From positions 868,001 to 932,000 of the forward strand of contig OX621170.1 in assembly GCA_951640195.1 (NCBI GenBank): a DNA stretch of 64,000 bases, read 5' to 3'. A model generated the notes under the pieces. The model was not told the DNA's origin. It made no database searches and saw nothing but the letters and a program-made list of their open reading frames with translations. Of this stretch, positions 9,891 to 21,987 are shown in pieces. Source of the stretch: Porpolomopsis calyptriformis. Its lineage: Eukaryota > Basidiomycota > Agaricomycetes > Agaricales > Hygrophoraceae. The first letter of the stretch is position 1; every line of letters starts with the position of its first letter. Position numbers and translations under genes: made by a program.

Positions 9891-12800
9891 TTAAGTTGCC
9901 GCTTGAATAGACTTTTCATAATTCATCAAGACATCTTTTGCGTGCTTGAGGTTCCATTGTGGTTCCCAGGTGGCTGCCTCTATTGGGTAGCCTTTCCGTT
10001 TGATTAAGTATTGTCGATTTCGTTTTCCTGGGGTGTGATTCAAAATACGTTCCACTTCATACTCGGGTTCCCCTTCGATCACATCTGGAGGTGGTCAGAG
10101 CTTATCATCTTCCTCAATGGGGGGATGGAGATCGAGATTCTCCTCTAGAGCTTTGAGTAGCAAAACGTGAAACACGGGGTGGATCCTCCATGACAGCAGT
10201 AGCTTTAGTCAGTAAGCCACAGGCGATACTTGTTTTAGAATTATAAAAGGTCCGAGCTGGCGGACATCCAGTTTCTTTGCGGGCCGGCCAGTTTTCAAAT
10301 TCTTGGCATCAAGCCAGACCCTTTGTCCTTCGTAAAATGTGGGTTCCTTTTGACGTTTTCGATTGGCATAGAGCTTCATTGAGTTAGTGGTCTTTTGAAG
10401 AGACTCTTCAGCGTTCTCTCTAGCTCTAGTAAGCTGCACGTAAAACTCATTGGCATCAGGATTTGAGGTTTGGGTTGGAACTGATAAGGGGGTGTGAGGA
10501 TGTCAACTATATTCAAGCCAGAAGGGGGATTGGTGAGTGGAGGAATGTTCTCGGTTGTTATAAGCAAACTCCGCCAGGGCTAACCAGTCTTTCCAATCGT
10601 CTTGCATGAAGTTAGTGTAGAGCCATATGTACTACTCTAACTCTTGATTGGTTTGTTCAGTTTGTCCATCTGTTTGGGGGTGATAGGTGGTAGAAAGCCC
10701 AGAAGTGGTTCCTAGGAGTTCATTCAATGACGTAGCAAATTTTGATGAGAACTGGGTTCCTCGATCAGTAATGATCTTCTCTGGCCATCCATGGTGCTTC
10801 CAGACATGTTCTTGAAACAGTGCAGCAGTTCCTTTAACAGACAGGTTTCTAGTTGTTGGGATGAAGTGAGCCCGTTTGGTGAATCTGTCCACCACAACTA
10901 GAATAGCGTCAAATCCTTTTGAATTAGGGAGTTCCACGATTAGATCAGCAGTAATCTGTTGCCACGGTTTAGTAGGAGGGGGTAACGGTTGGAGAAGTCC
11001 AGTGGGTTTCTGTGGATAAACCTTGGTCTGTTGACAAGCAAGGCAGGACTTCACGTAATTGGTGATATCTTGTGGGGCACCTTCCCATGTGTAGTTATGG
11101 AGGAGCAGTTCCTTCATCTTCTCAATGCCGGGATGGCCACCAGTGGGTGTGTCGTGGGTCAATTGAATAATTTCCATGCACAAAGATACGTCCTTTGGCA
11201 CAACTATACGATCTCCAGTATCACGCACAATGCCATCTACATGGGTGTATCCGGAAGAGGGATCTTCAATTTTGGCTATGATCTCAGGGGGTAGGGGGGA
11301 ATGGAAGCAAAGCTTGGATAAAAAGTTGGGGGATGATAAACTGATGATTGCATTGATGAAAAGCGCATTGACAAAAAGTTCTTTTGGCAGAAGGACCTTG
11401 TCCTCTACCTCCTCATAAGACTCCGGGTAATGATCTGGACGTTTGGAGAGTCCATCAGCCTTATTCTTGATTCTAGGCTGGTAGCTGATTCTGAACCAAA
11501 AGCGAGCCAAAAACTCAGACCATCTAGCCTGGCATCTGGAGAGTTGATGACTGGTCATGAAGTATTGGAGGGACTGGTTGTCAGTCTTGATCATAATGGG
11601 TTGCCATGTCCCTTGTAGGAGGTATCTCCATTCATTCAAGGCAGATATGATGGCTAAAAGCTCTTGGTCATGGGTGGGGTAATTTCGTTCAGCTGGGAGG
11701 AGGGTCTTGGAGTAGAAGCCAATGGGATGCCAATCCTCTTCGTCATTCTCTTTCTGGGTTAAGACTGCACCCAGTGCAACACCAGAGGCATCCGTCTCTA
11801 GAAGGTAAGGAAGGTCTGGCTTCAGGGTTCTCAAAACAGGAGCAGAGGTAAGTGCATTCTTGAGGGTATCAAAAGCACATTGTTGCCTAGGGGTCCAAAT
11901 CCATTCTTGATCCTTTCGTAGGAGCTCATTGAGAGGACAAGCAATTAGGGAGTAATCCTTGATAAACCTTCACCAAAAGTTGGCAGTGCCAAGGAAGGAT
12001 TGGAGATCTTGTTTCTTCTGGGGGATAGGCCAGGTTCTGATCGCCTCAACCTTCTTGGGGTTAATAGCAATGTGGCCTTTTGAGATCATTATCCCCAGGT
12101 AAATCACTTCCTTTTTCTCGAACTAGCACTTGACGGGTTTGCAGGACAGTTGATTCTTCTCCATGATCTCTAGAGTTCGTTCCGTCCAATAGGTGAGTTC
12201 AGTGAGGTCCTTTCCCATGATCAGGATATCATTAATATAGATATGGACCTGCTTGGAATCAATAACCTCTTTGAAGAGAATGTCGATCATTCGTTGGAAG
12301 GAGGCAGGTGAGTTTCGCATTCCAAAGAATATAACGGTGGGCTCAAATAGCCCTCGTCGAGTGTTGAAGGCTCCTTTCCATTTGTCTCCTTCTTTGATAC
12401 GAATATTGTTAAAGCCCCATCAGATACCCATAACTGTGAACAGTTCCGCTTCTGATAACTTGGTTTGTTGAATAATCTCAGAGATGAGAGGTAAGGGATA
12501 GGTGTCTGGGATTGTGTGAGCATTCAGATAGCGATAGTCTTGGATTGGACGCAGTCCAGCATCTTGTCCTTGGGCATTAACTTCTTCACCTTTGGCAGCA
12601 AAGAAGAACGAGGCAGCCTGTTTGGAGTTCGATCGTCGTATTCGTCCACTTGCAAGTTGTTCCTCCAGGAATTCATTCAGCTTTCCCTGTTCGTACTCAG
12701 TGAGTTTGTACACCTTTCCAATCTTAGGTCTAAAGGTAGGTTCGAGATCGATCGCATGGTCAAATTCTGGTCATCGTGGGGAAGTTCATCGAAGGTAGTC

Positions 12801-13477
12801 TTCATAAATACCTTCCAGTGCCTCCAGTATTTCTTCGGCACATACTTCTTCATATCTTCCTCCACGGTAGTGGGTCTTGCATGGTCTCCCAGTGAGACCA
12901 ATCTGATAATCTTGGTGTAGGAGTCGCCATTCAACGTAGAGCCTACTCGTGACACTATCACTCCAGCCTGAGAAGTCTTGGTTGGGGCCACAGTCTGACG
13001 TGAAGTCAGTGTTCCAGCCTTCCAGTTAACCAGGGGATCGTTACATTTGAGCCATGGGTAGCCGAGGATAACCTGTATCATATCTCCTAAATTTGTTACT
13101 TCCAAATCGGTTCGTTCCCTAGGAAAATCCGGCGTCTCCATCCACAGGTCTACAGCATATTCAATGGGACCTCCTCGGTTGTCTGTCCCATCTGCGTTCT
13201 GCATGGGGATTGGTCCTTCCAATCGATAAAAAGGGATATCGCACTCCTGCACGAAATTCCAGTTTATAAAGTATCCAGAGGCGCCAGAGTCTATCAATGC
13301 ACTGGCAGCAATTTGTCTACCAGTGTCTGTGGTTTCCAACCAAAGGGGGATGGTTAAAGCTTCTTCGCTCGAATCAAGTGCACCAAGAATTTGGGAAATA
13401 GATTGCATAGGGATAGTGGTACACATAGAAAAGGAGTCCGCAACGCACGAGCTATTGTCTGGACTGTTCAAAAACCC
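9891..13477 (-). pseudogene. pol: Element D1 pol, broken
   Basis: Entered by -1 shift at GGGTTTT (13471-13477). Protease has ALIDSGASG (about 13300). RT runs about 12710-12120, followed by RNase H (about 11830-11560), integrase (about 11170-10560; FDAILVVVDRFTKRAHF and TDRGTQF) and a chromodomain ending KSIQAAT at 9891. Defects include TGA at 12771-12773 (shared with D2), a 1-bp deletion just beyond it relative to D2 (four instead of five G near 12780), TGA at the VMGI*WGF position, TGA at 11970-11972, and YIND instead of YIDD, which loses a catalytic Asp. It cannot encode active enzyme. Confidence 0.9.
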
Positions 13478-13479
13478 TG
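13468..13479 (-). other. Putative -1 frameshift site of D1
   Basis: CAG GGT TTT TGA on the minus strand, with pol continuing as GFLNSPD. Same heptamer GGGTTTT and same place as in B and C. Confidence 0.7.
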
Positions 13480-15003
13480 TTTCTCTAAAGCTCTCTTCAG
13501 CTCTTCTTTCCTCTTAGGCTCCCAGTTGACAATGCCACACTTCTCGAAGTCTTGATGAGAATCTTCATTGGAGTTGACCTCCTCAATTGAGGCTGAGGTT
13601 TCCAGAACTTGAACGTTTCTCCCTCAACTAGGTTTCTTTCCTCCACGACCTCTAGCTGCTGGGGTGAAGGAGCAGCTTCCAGAACCAGAAGTACTTGTCC
13701 TAGGAGCATTGGGACAAGAACTGGCAAAGTGGCCAAATTGTCCACAGTTGAAACATGCTCCTTTGGGAATCCCTCCTAGTGAAGCAGGCTTTTCTTCTTG
13801 TTTGATTCTGGGGGTAGCAGGGTTGGAATAGGTGGAGGGACTAGCAGGTGGTCCTTGTTGGTAGGGGGTGTTGGTGATGCGAGTGTTACGAGTCTGGGGC
13901 TTAGAAGATGTTCTAGCTAGGAATTCTCGATGTCGTCTGTCAAGTTCTGCAGCACAAGACTGCCATTCAAAGAGGGTGGTGGGTTGATGATCTGAGAGGT
14001 AGATCTGTCGCAAAAGGGAGGGGTTGAGTCTGTCTTTATATAAAGTCACTGAAGCTTCTTGTCCATATCCAGTATTATGGGCCCATCGATTGAAATTGAT
14101 GTTGTACTCCTCTGCACTCTTGTTGAACTGCTTGACATCCTTGATCTTCAGTTGAGCAGTTGACTTGGGGTCCAAGTCTCCAAAGTCTCAGGTGAGGGCT
14201 TGTTCAAAGACAGCCCAATCGGCACCAACCCAGTTCAACGTTGTGTAAGCGTCTACTTGACGCTCAGCCCATGGTTCTGCGTTTCCTCCAATCATAAACG
14301 ACAAGGCATAAATAATCTTGTCGGTCTCTGAGATTCCTGGTCGCCCCAAATGATTCAACTTCACTTGACACAGGAAGTTGCGGAGCTTTGTGGGGTCACC
14401 AGAGAATTCGTCAGGAGGGTTCATCTTGATCTTGGCGGGGGCAGGGGCAGGGGCAGGGACAGGTGCAGGGGCAGGGACAGGTTGGGGAAATACTGGGGGT
14501 GCTTGGAAGGGTTAGGGAAATGGCCCAAGAGGGGCAGGGACAGGTTGGGGGCCTATGAGGTTGGCTATCAATACTTGAAGTTGTTGTTCGATTCTATAAC
14601 TTGCTTGTGCTTGGTCTTGTTGGACCTGCAGCAATTGTTGATAATCCTGCTTCATGATCTCGAAGGCTACGCGTGGATCTTCTTCTTCATCCTCATCATT
14701 GTCCTCAGCTCGACCTTTCCCTTTTGAGTGAGAGGGACCCGCTTGTTCTTCTTCTTCTTGGGTAGGGTCAACCGTCTCATCAGGGATGGGAGCTGGGGCA
14801 GGAGGGAGAGAACCTTCCTGGGAGAGAGGGATAGCAGGGTGAGGGATAGTAGATGATGAACAAGTCAAAACCATTGGTGGAACGGTGGCAGTTGGATATT
14901 GGGGAGCTTGACGGGAATACAAGGGGAGAGAGCAAGCCTAATCGATATTGATGTCTGGGTGGTGAAATTGATCTGGTGGGTGAAGACCTTCAGCACTGGC
15001 CAG
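13468..15003 (-). pseudogene. gag: Element D1 gag, broken
   Basis: Pro/Ala-rich N-terminal region with tandem PAPAP, an acidic stretch (NDEDEEED), a capsid-like domain (TDKIIYALSFMIGG) and the knuckle CFNCGQFGHFASSC, ending at QGF-stop. In-frame stops: TAG 14938-14940 and TGA 14188-14190 (both shared with D2), and TAA 14512-14514 (private; D2 has Gln). The frame is open without ATG from inside the LTR. CTG at 15003-15001 is chosen only by analogy with B and C; here the TAG at 14940 would terminate it, so the start is uncertain. Confidence 0.75.
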
Positions 15004-15042
15004 ACAGAGTAAGGGTTGTATAGCATGGAGTGAGCAAGAAGG

Positions 15043-15053
15043 AAGTCTGTTTC
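15043..15053 (-). other. Element D1 primer-binding site (self-priming type)
   Basis: GAAACAGACTT on the minus strand, complementary to AAGTCTGTTTC in the LTR (plus 15155-15165). Relative to B and C one base differs and its partner differs in the compensating way. Confidence 0.8.
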
Positions 15054-15054
15054 T

Positions 15055-15413
15055 TGTTAGACGGCAGTCTAGGGTTGATCGCAAGGTTTTACTTCAGGCT
15101 CTGGGTGTAGGGTTTTAAAGGGTTGGAAGACTACTGATTGGGGTGTTAACGAAAGAAACAGACTTATCCTAAGTCTATCTACTGCTAGCTTTATATACTA
15201 GCCAAGTATGAGTTATGCTGACTATGTGTGAGTCGTAACGACTATGGATGAGTTATGTAGATAAGGAGAGTGATGGTAGACTAAATATAGATATGGCTTG
15301 GTCACCTTCTATTACTAAGTGGAGCTTGGCTGGCTAAGCGGTTATTGATGTAAACTGTCTGATGTAAATAGAGATAGATGAGCAAAGGAAAAAGAAAAAA
15401 TATATCTCTGACA
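15055..15413 (-). repeat. Element D1 5' LTR
   Basis: 359 bp, nearly the same as 8446-8804. The TATATAAAG box lies about 32 nt before the 11-mer AAGTCTGTTTC in element orientation. Confidence 0.95.
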
Positions 15414-18400
15414 GATAATACAATACTTGTAGGAAGAGGAAGATAGTTGCATAGCCTACTAGAATAGGTTGGATTAGGGATTTTCTAATAAAATGTAGCC
15501 ATTATCTCAAAGGATGTCTTTGGAACAAGATCCTATAGAAAAATAAGAATCTGGTAAGGAACACTAATCAAAGTTCTTACCAGGTTACTTCCTCTCCTTC
15601 TTCCTCTCCTATTGTGGATGATCCTACCTAGCATTCTTGCAAGGCTCAAGTTCTCCTTCTTATTAACATCTGAGTGTGATATATTAATATTAAGATTTAC
15701 TAACTTAGAGGGAGTCTAGCATTTTGAGTAAGCAAATCTCCTATGAGAACTAGTGAATATAAATGCTCACAATTAGTAGACTATTGTTTGTTAATTCTAA
15801 GGCATCTAATCTAAGCTATACCTCACTAGCTAAATTTATAGAGGGATTAGAGTATAGTATAGTACAGTATAATAAGAAAAAAGCACACCAGAACATAATA
15901 TAATAGTTGATGAATTTATATTCAGGTTTTTTCTTCTTCTTCTTCTTCTTCCCCACTTACTCACTTACTTCATTTAGTTAGCTACTTCCTTATTTACCTA
16001 GTTACTTTACTCACTTCTTTACTTACTTCCCTAGTTTCTTATTATTAGTTACTTCTTGATTAACTTACTTACTAACTTACTTACTAACTTATTTTACTTT
16101 ACTTTAGTATATTGTTACTTACTTAATCACTTCCTTAAATTCCTTACTTACTTACTTTCTTAGTTAGTTAGTTACTTACTTCCTTAGTTAGTTATTAGTT
16201 ACTAACTCACTTCCTTACTTGTAGATTGCCACTCACCTACTTATATTAGTTACTTGCTTATCCTAGTTACTTTATCAATATACTTACTTCTCACTTACTT
16301 ACTATCTGTATAACCCCCTCTCCCCCCTAACTTGCAAAAACATTACACTAGAGTATTAGACTCCAAAGCTGTGAGGTCTGGGTTGTGAACTAGTAAGCTC
16401 TTTTATACATTGAGATTGCTATAATACTAGCACTTAACTCTAGTCTACATTTAAAATAGTGTAGGAATATTAGAGGGCAATTGCTGCAATACCTGTTGAT
16501 TTTCTATAAATGTAATACTATAAGAGAAATTGATATTATCCAGGTTGAAGTACTCTGGTAAGAGAGATGATGGGGCTATAAGAGTTGAAGGAGGATTTGT
16601 CAGTCTAGCTTAAAGATATAACTATCTTACCTAGAGACTAGCTCACCTAAGTTATACTATTACCTACAAGGCAAAAAGTATACTAGAAGACCTATTCAGA
16701 TAGGTAAGGCCTATTGAAAGGCTTGTTATCTTTGGATCAGTAATATATAGTACTTGTGTTATTATTTAATAGCAGGGATAATACAGATTCAGAATATGTT
16801 AAGGTTAGCCTGTTTTAGAGGTCTAGTGAATAGTAAAAATATTAGCAAAGGGGAACTAGTTAGTAAGAGTGAACTAATTGCTAGGGTAGCATAGGTGTGC
16901 AGACATTACTGGTAGTACCCTATTCTATTTATGTATTGTTATTCCTAGCCTCTATAATACTGTACTATTAATTGAATATAAAATCCCAATGTTTAAGAGC
17001 TCTGTGATAAGTTGAAGATATACCCCTCTATACCCCTTATATAGCTTATTGTAGTATATAATAGCTATAGGTATATGTTGGTTAAGAAAATCATCCTCCC
17101 TCCAATCCTTATTGGTACTATTAACCCAAGTATTATATCTAATGATAATCCCTTTATGAAGGTCTTTAATATTATTAAGGTGCAATTCAAGGGTAGGAGA
17201 TTCTCTGTAATATAAGTAATAATAGTCAAGATAAAATCAAGATAATTGAGGATGAGTACTAATAAAATATTAGAAACATTAGTGATTTTTGCTTCATTGA
17301 CCTTGTTATCTTCAGTATTGGATTCAAGCATGATAAATAGATGTGGGACCTAAGAGAAGAGAAGTAAAAAAGATAATAATTAATTTATAATACCTAGAAG
17401 AAAGGGTAGTATTTATTCTAGGGTGATGAAAGTTGTTAGGTTCATTATCATTATCATCATGGAGGGCAGTGTGTGAAGCTATAGCAAGCTAAACCTTATT
17501 ACTCTGGTAGGTGCCAATATAAAGTATTCTATACTCTGGTGAAAATCTGAGTTTACTGAACTTCAATTTAAACTGCTAGATAGGATTGTGGAGGTTGAGA
17601 GTGAGAGTGTAATTATAGTTAACAGCAATATTAGGGGTGCAAGCATCAAGACCCATTCTATTGGGAATAACAAGGAGCAATATTAGTATAAGAATATCCA
17701 TATTGTGTTTTCAATATACTTAGTTTAAGCAAATAGATAGGCATTGTATTGAATATTTTCAACACATTTCCATCCCTCTCCACATTGGAAAATAGGGCAT
17801 ACATAATATCTTCCTATAGAAGAGGATCTTTAGCAATAATGTTGTCTAGAATATTCTCAAGCAGAAATGGATCATGAGGTTCAGAGAGCATATCATCAGT
17901 GGATTAGGTAGGTTGAGGTCTAAAACAAAATGAAGCAGTAAGCCCTGTGGAGGAGGTGAGATGCCTCACCTGAGATGAGTGAAGAAATTAGGGTATAATG
18001 GAGTTAATAGATGTACTAATAATAAACTAGATGAAGATATAATAAGTATAATTAATTGAAAAACATAACTAGAAAGATGCATATATAATCATGATGAAAT
18101 ATTTTAAATTAATTTACACTTAGATAGAGAATAAGAGTAATAAATAGTAAGTGAAAATTGTGAAGTGAAGATTTCAGAGTGAAAAACCAGAGGTGGAAGT
18201 AGCAATCTAATAATCTAATAATCTAGTTTGCAGCATGGTTTAAGTAGTTACAGCAGGTGAAGGAGAATCTAATATATAAAATATATAATAGACACATAAT
18301 TAAATCTATAATGTATAAGACATAGAATATATGTGAGGTGTAATAAAGATAAGGTATAAAAGCTACATAGTTAGAATTTTATCCTCTATATTATTATTAT

Positions 18401-20542
18401 TATCCAGGGTAGGGAGGTTAACCTATCCTTTATTATTATCCACCTGGTATCTAGGGTACAAGATGTTCATTGCAAGCCTAACATATAGAGGATCTGGCCT
18501 TAAGAGTGATGCACCTAGAGGCTGTAGCCCAGAAGTGTCTTCTTGGTTATGCAATATTGGATATGTTTGTAGACAAACAGAAACTTCAGTTCAGTAATTG
18601 GAATACTTACCCATTGAAGGTAATAGAGGTCAAGAAGCTGAGGGTGTTAATGGAAATGCACAGAATCTAATACTGCAACCCTTGCAACTTCCTAATAATA
18701 ATAATTATTGATTGTGAAGATATTAAGTGTAAGTTATTGACAGATGCAAATGCAGAGCTACCAGAGTTCAATTCAAAGCATATAAATAGAATATAGAGAC
18801 TTATTATAGTAGCTGGATAGTATCACTTCACTGTAATCTAATTATTCTGTGATACCTATAATATATAGATCCAAGTGTTTCTCCACCCCAAGAATAAGAA
18901 GAAAGATTAGACAGATTACTAGATTAAAGGATAAGATATATGAGATAGGAATGTGGGGTGTGAGAGTGTATGACACAAGTAAGTGATGGACACAATTATA
19001 TCCAAGATTATATATAGTAATACATCAATTAGAACAAGCAAGGGAGAATGATGCGGAGGTTGCAGAACATTTATTGGAGAACTGGGTACTATATGATTAC
19101 TAAAAGACAGAAGAAGAAGAACTTGCAGAGCAACTGTGTTAGGTGCAAAGCAGGACTCAGGTCTTCACTCTGGGAGATCCAATGTGGGTCTTAGCTGATG
19201 CAAACTAGGAAGTTGGCAAGTCTAAGTTGTGGTTCAACCTAGAGAAGTACAAGCAATTCCAAGCTGCCTATATTTACCCTAGCTGAGTCCGAATATGTGA
19301 TTATGTAATCAATCCATAGAACAATTGTGTAAGCAATAATTGAGTGTAAAAGATAAGATAAGAAAGATAAGAAAGAGTGACAAATGGCACACTTGTAACT
19401 ATGACTCAACTAGTCAGGTAATGGTCATGTTGTGACAGTGTGACAATTGTAGCATTAAAAATGATAGTGAAGAGAATTAGTACACAGAAAGGAAATAATA
19501 ACCAAAAAAGAGACTTATCGTAATATCAAGGTGGACATTGATGTGATATGAAGCTGTCTGAGCTCTGGAATCTGCCCTGAGAGATAATAGGAGGCACAAT
19601 AGAAAGGAGCTATCAAAGAAATCGTGAAAATAGAAGAAATAGAAGAAATCAGGAAATCAGAGTACTCTCTAGAGTGCTAGAGGTGATTAAAGAGGTTTAA
19701 ACATGAAGGACTAGATGTGAGATGATGGAATCTATCTTCCTTCTCTATGATACAAACATATCTACAAGTAAATATATCTGTGAAAACAAAGATCCCTTTA
19801 TATGCTATATAGTAAAGGGATGAGACTTCTGAATGAAGCTACCAGTGAAAGGGTTAATGGAAATGATGAAAATATACACAATAGATGTCTGGCTATCAGA
19901 TGCATCCTTTGATATGAGCTGCAATCACAAATCAAAGGATCAAAGAATTTGAAGAAATTTGAAGAAATCCAGAGAATTTGGAGATAAATCACTGGACAGG
20001 AAGCCTAACCATATAGTCGAGGACATTGTAGCAGTTTAATAGGCATCTTGGGGATCACATAGATATATGAAACATGTCCTCTGGAGCTCAGGGGACTAAG
20101 GGGTCATATCAACGTCTACCTGTAACTCATGATAACATACCTATCTTCATATATGATACCACCATTTATAATAAGAACAACCTGGAAGAAGGATTATTTT
20201 GAGGTCCCTACCTTGTTCATGTGAGTACTTCTCTTAAATCTATTCAAGTATTGCTAATTATCAAGTCTAGACATGGCATTATATTTTTCAGGGACTATCT
20301 GTGGCCCTGTTACTCTCAAAACCTATCAAGACAAAGTCCAGTCAAGCAAAATTAAATAACATGGAATAAGTCACTAGAAGATCTATTGCATATGCCACAC
20401 TTCAGGTATATCATTGATTCAATAAAGATAAGCTATTGCTACCAATCTATATTCATTTTCCAGGCACATTGGGCCATTTGCACACAAGATAACTAGAGAC
20501 TTGACAATAGAAAGTTTGACAAACAGCTGTTCTTCTAGAATA
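15414..20542. other. AT-rich decayed DNA without recognisable gene
   Basis: 5.1 kb with stops in all frames and no ORF longer than about 90 codons. Short minus-strand frames at 16952-17331 have plausible composition but no recognisable domain. It is probably old, degraded repeat DNA. A low-complexity tract is listed separately. Confidence 0.6.
15925..16310. repeat. Low-complexity TTC/CTTA-rich tract
   Basis: A run of TTC repeats is followed by about 350 bp dominated by imperfect CTTA/TTAC units, a degenerate microsatellite. Confidence 0.7.
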
Positions 20543-20901
20543 TGTTAGATGGTAGTCTAGGGTTGATCGCAAGGTTTTACTTCAGGCTCTGGGTGTAGGG
20601 TTTTAAAGGGTTGGCAGACTACTGATTGGGGTGTTAATGAAAGAAACAGACTTATCCTAAGTCTATCTACTGCTAGCTTTATATACTAGCTAAGTATAAG
20701 TCATACTGACTACGTGTGAGTTGTAACGACTATGGATGAGTCATGTAGATAAGGAGAGTGATGGTAGACTAAATATAGATATGGCTTAGTCACCTTCTGT
20801 TACTAAGCAGAGCTTGGGTGGCTAAGCAGCTATTGATGTAAACTGTCTGATGTAAATAGGAATAGATGAGCAAAGGAAAAGGAAAAAATATATCTCTGAC
20901 A
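20543..20901 (-). repeat. Element D2 3' LTR
   Basis: 359 bp, the same family as the D1 LTRs, starting TGTTAGATGG and ending CTGACA. Confidence 0.95.
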
Positions 20902-20918
20902 TTTACCTCCACAAAAAG

Positions 20919-20937
20919 GAAATTCGTCCCAAATTTT
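20919..20937. other. Conserved inverted repeat next to the D2 3' LTR
   Basis: GAAATTCG-TCC-CAAATTTT, 17 nt from the LTR. The left arm is perfect; the right arm has two changes. Confidence 0.5.
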
Positions 20938-21180
20938 AAGAAGACTCTTCGAAGTGAAGGAAGGATGTCAAGGGGAGGTGTAAAGGGATGGTAGAGGTGG
21001 GCAGAGGGCTGATGAGAGGGATGAGCGATGAAGAGGAGGGATGAATGGACAGATGTCGGATCAAAGACTATCCACTAGGTATACTTTTCCTCAACTCTCC
21101 AGTAGATATCACCTTCTCTAACCACACATCCAGAAGGGAGGCGCAAGGTGTACCCATCGTTCAGGAACAGCATGTGGTCC

Positions 21181-21873
21181 CTAGGTTGCACCATTATAAA
21201 CTGGGGGTTGAAGCAGGTATCCATCTGGGTCAAACCAGTAGTAGCGGCCATCCAACTCCCGGGCATGTCGCAACCAAGTTTCAGCCAGCTCCCTACACAT
21301 CACTGCATTCTCCTCCAAGTCAAGGATCCTTTCGTACTTGGCATCCATCATCGAGCGGTAGCTATTCTGGGCAGTATAGAGTCGGTTGGTAATGCAATGG
21401 ATGCGGTGTGAGATGGGGTCTTTGGGGATAGTGGGGGTGGTGACATTGGATTCGTCCTGGTCCGGTATAACCATCAAAAGTTGGCACCCAACTTGATATG
21501 CCTCCAGCCAATCTTCAAGTTGATTCTTCTTGTCATCAAAGTCGCTGTCTTTGTCAAACGTGTACCAGTGACGGTCGTAGTTGAGTTTGCATTGATGTGC
21601 TCCAGAAATGAAAGGGATATAGGTCTCAGGGCACCCAGATAGGTGCTCAACCTTGGCAAAGGGGAGCCCTCGGTAGTTACGATTTCATCCTGGCTTGTCA
21701 ATAGTATCAGTGTGTCATCTCGGCTTCTTGAACTGTTGGGTAACTAAGACACTGTTGGATGAGGAAGAGGAGGAAGAGGAATCAGGGGGGAGGTTGGAAG
21801 TAGAAGCGGGGGGGTTCCCTTGGGGTGGACGCCTCCCAGTCAACTTGCGAGCATAAAGAACTTGGCGGGGCAT
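21181..21873 (-). pseudogene. Element D2 ORF3, two stops
   Basis: Same length and register as the intact D1 ORF3 (9084-9776), starting MPRQVLYARK and ending VYNGAT. Two in-frame nonsense codons near residue 50-61 (after FKKPR and DKPG) break it; one fits CGA to TGA. The C-terminal 155 codons stay open. TATA-like TTATAAGG lies 40 nt upstream. Confidence 0.75.
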
Positions 21874-21987
21874 TTCATTCTTCTTTTGATGATTGTTGGG
21901 AAGGCGAAGTCCTTATAATTGTTGGAGATTGAAAAAGAGAAAAAGAGGTTCAACGATTGTGATGTCGGTAGTATCTGTGAAAGAGAG

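Larger units (their letters stand above)
8446..15413 (-). mobile_element. Element D1: full-length Ty3/gypsy chromovirus, degenerate
   Basis: Two 359-bp LTRs (8446-8804 and 15055-15413; start TGTTAGAC, end CTGACA) are flanked by GATAA at 8441-8445 and 15414-15418. It has the same gene order as B but is a distinct family with different LTRs and a different ORF3. Second copy D2 is at 20543-34364. Gag and pol have several stops and a frameshift, whereas ORF3 is open. Three stops are shared with D2 although the two insertions have different target duplications. Confidence 0.95.

Noticed and set aside
16952..17331. Possible small protein gene in the AT-rich spacer
   Set aside because: Two overlapping short frames without start context, introns or recognisable motif, in a region full of stops.
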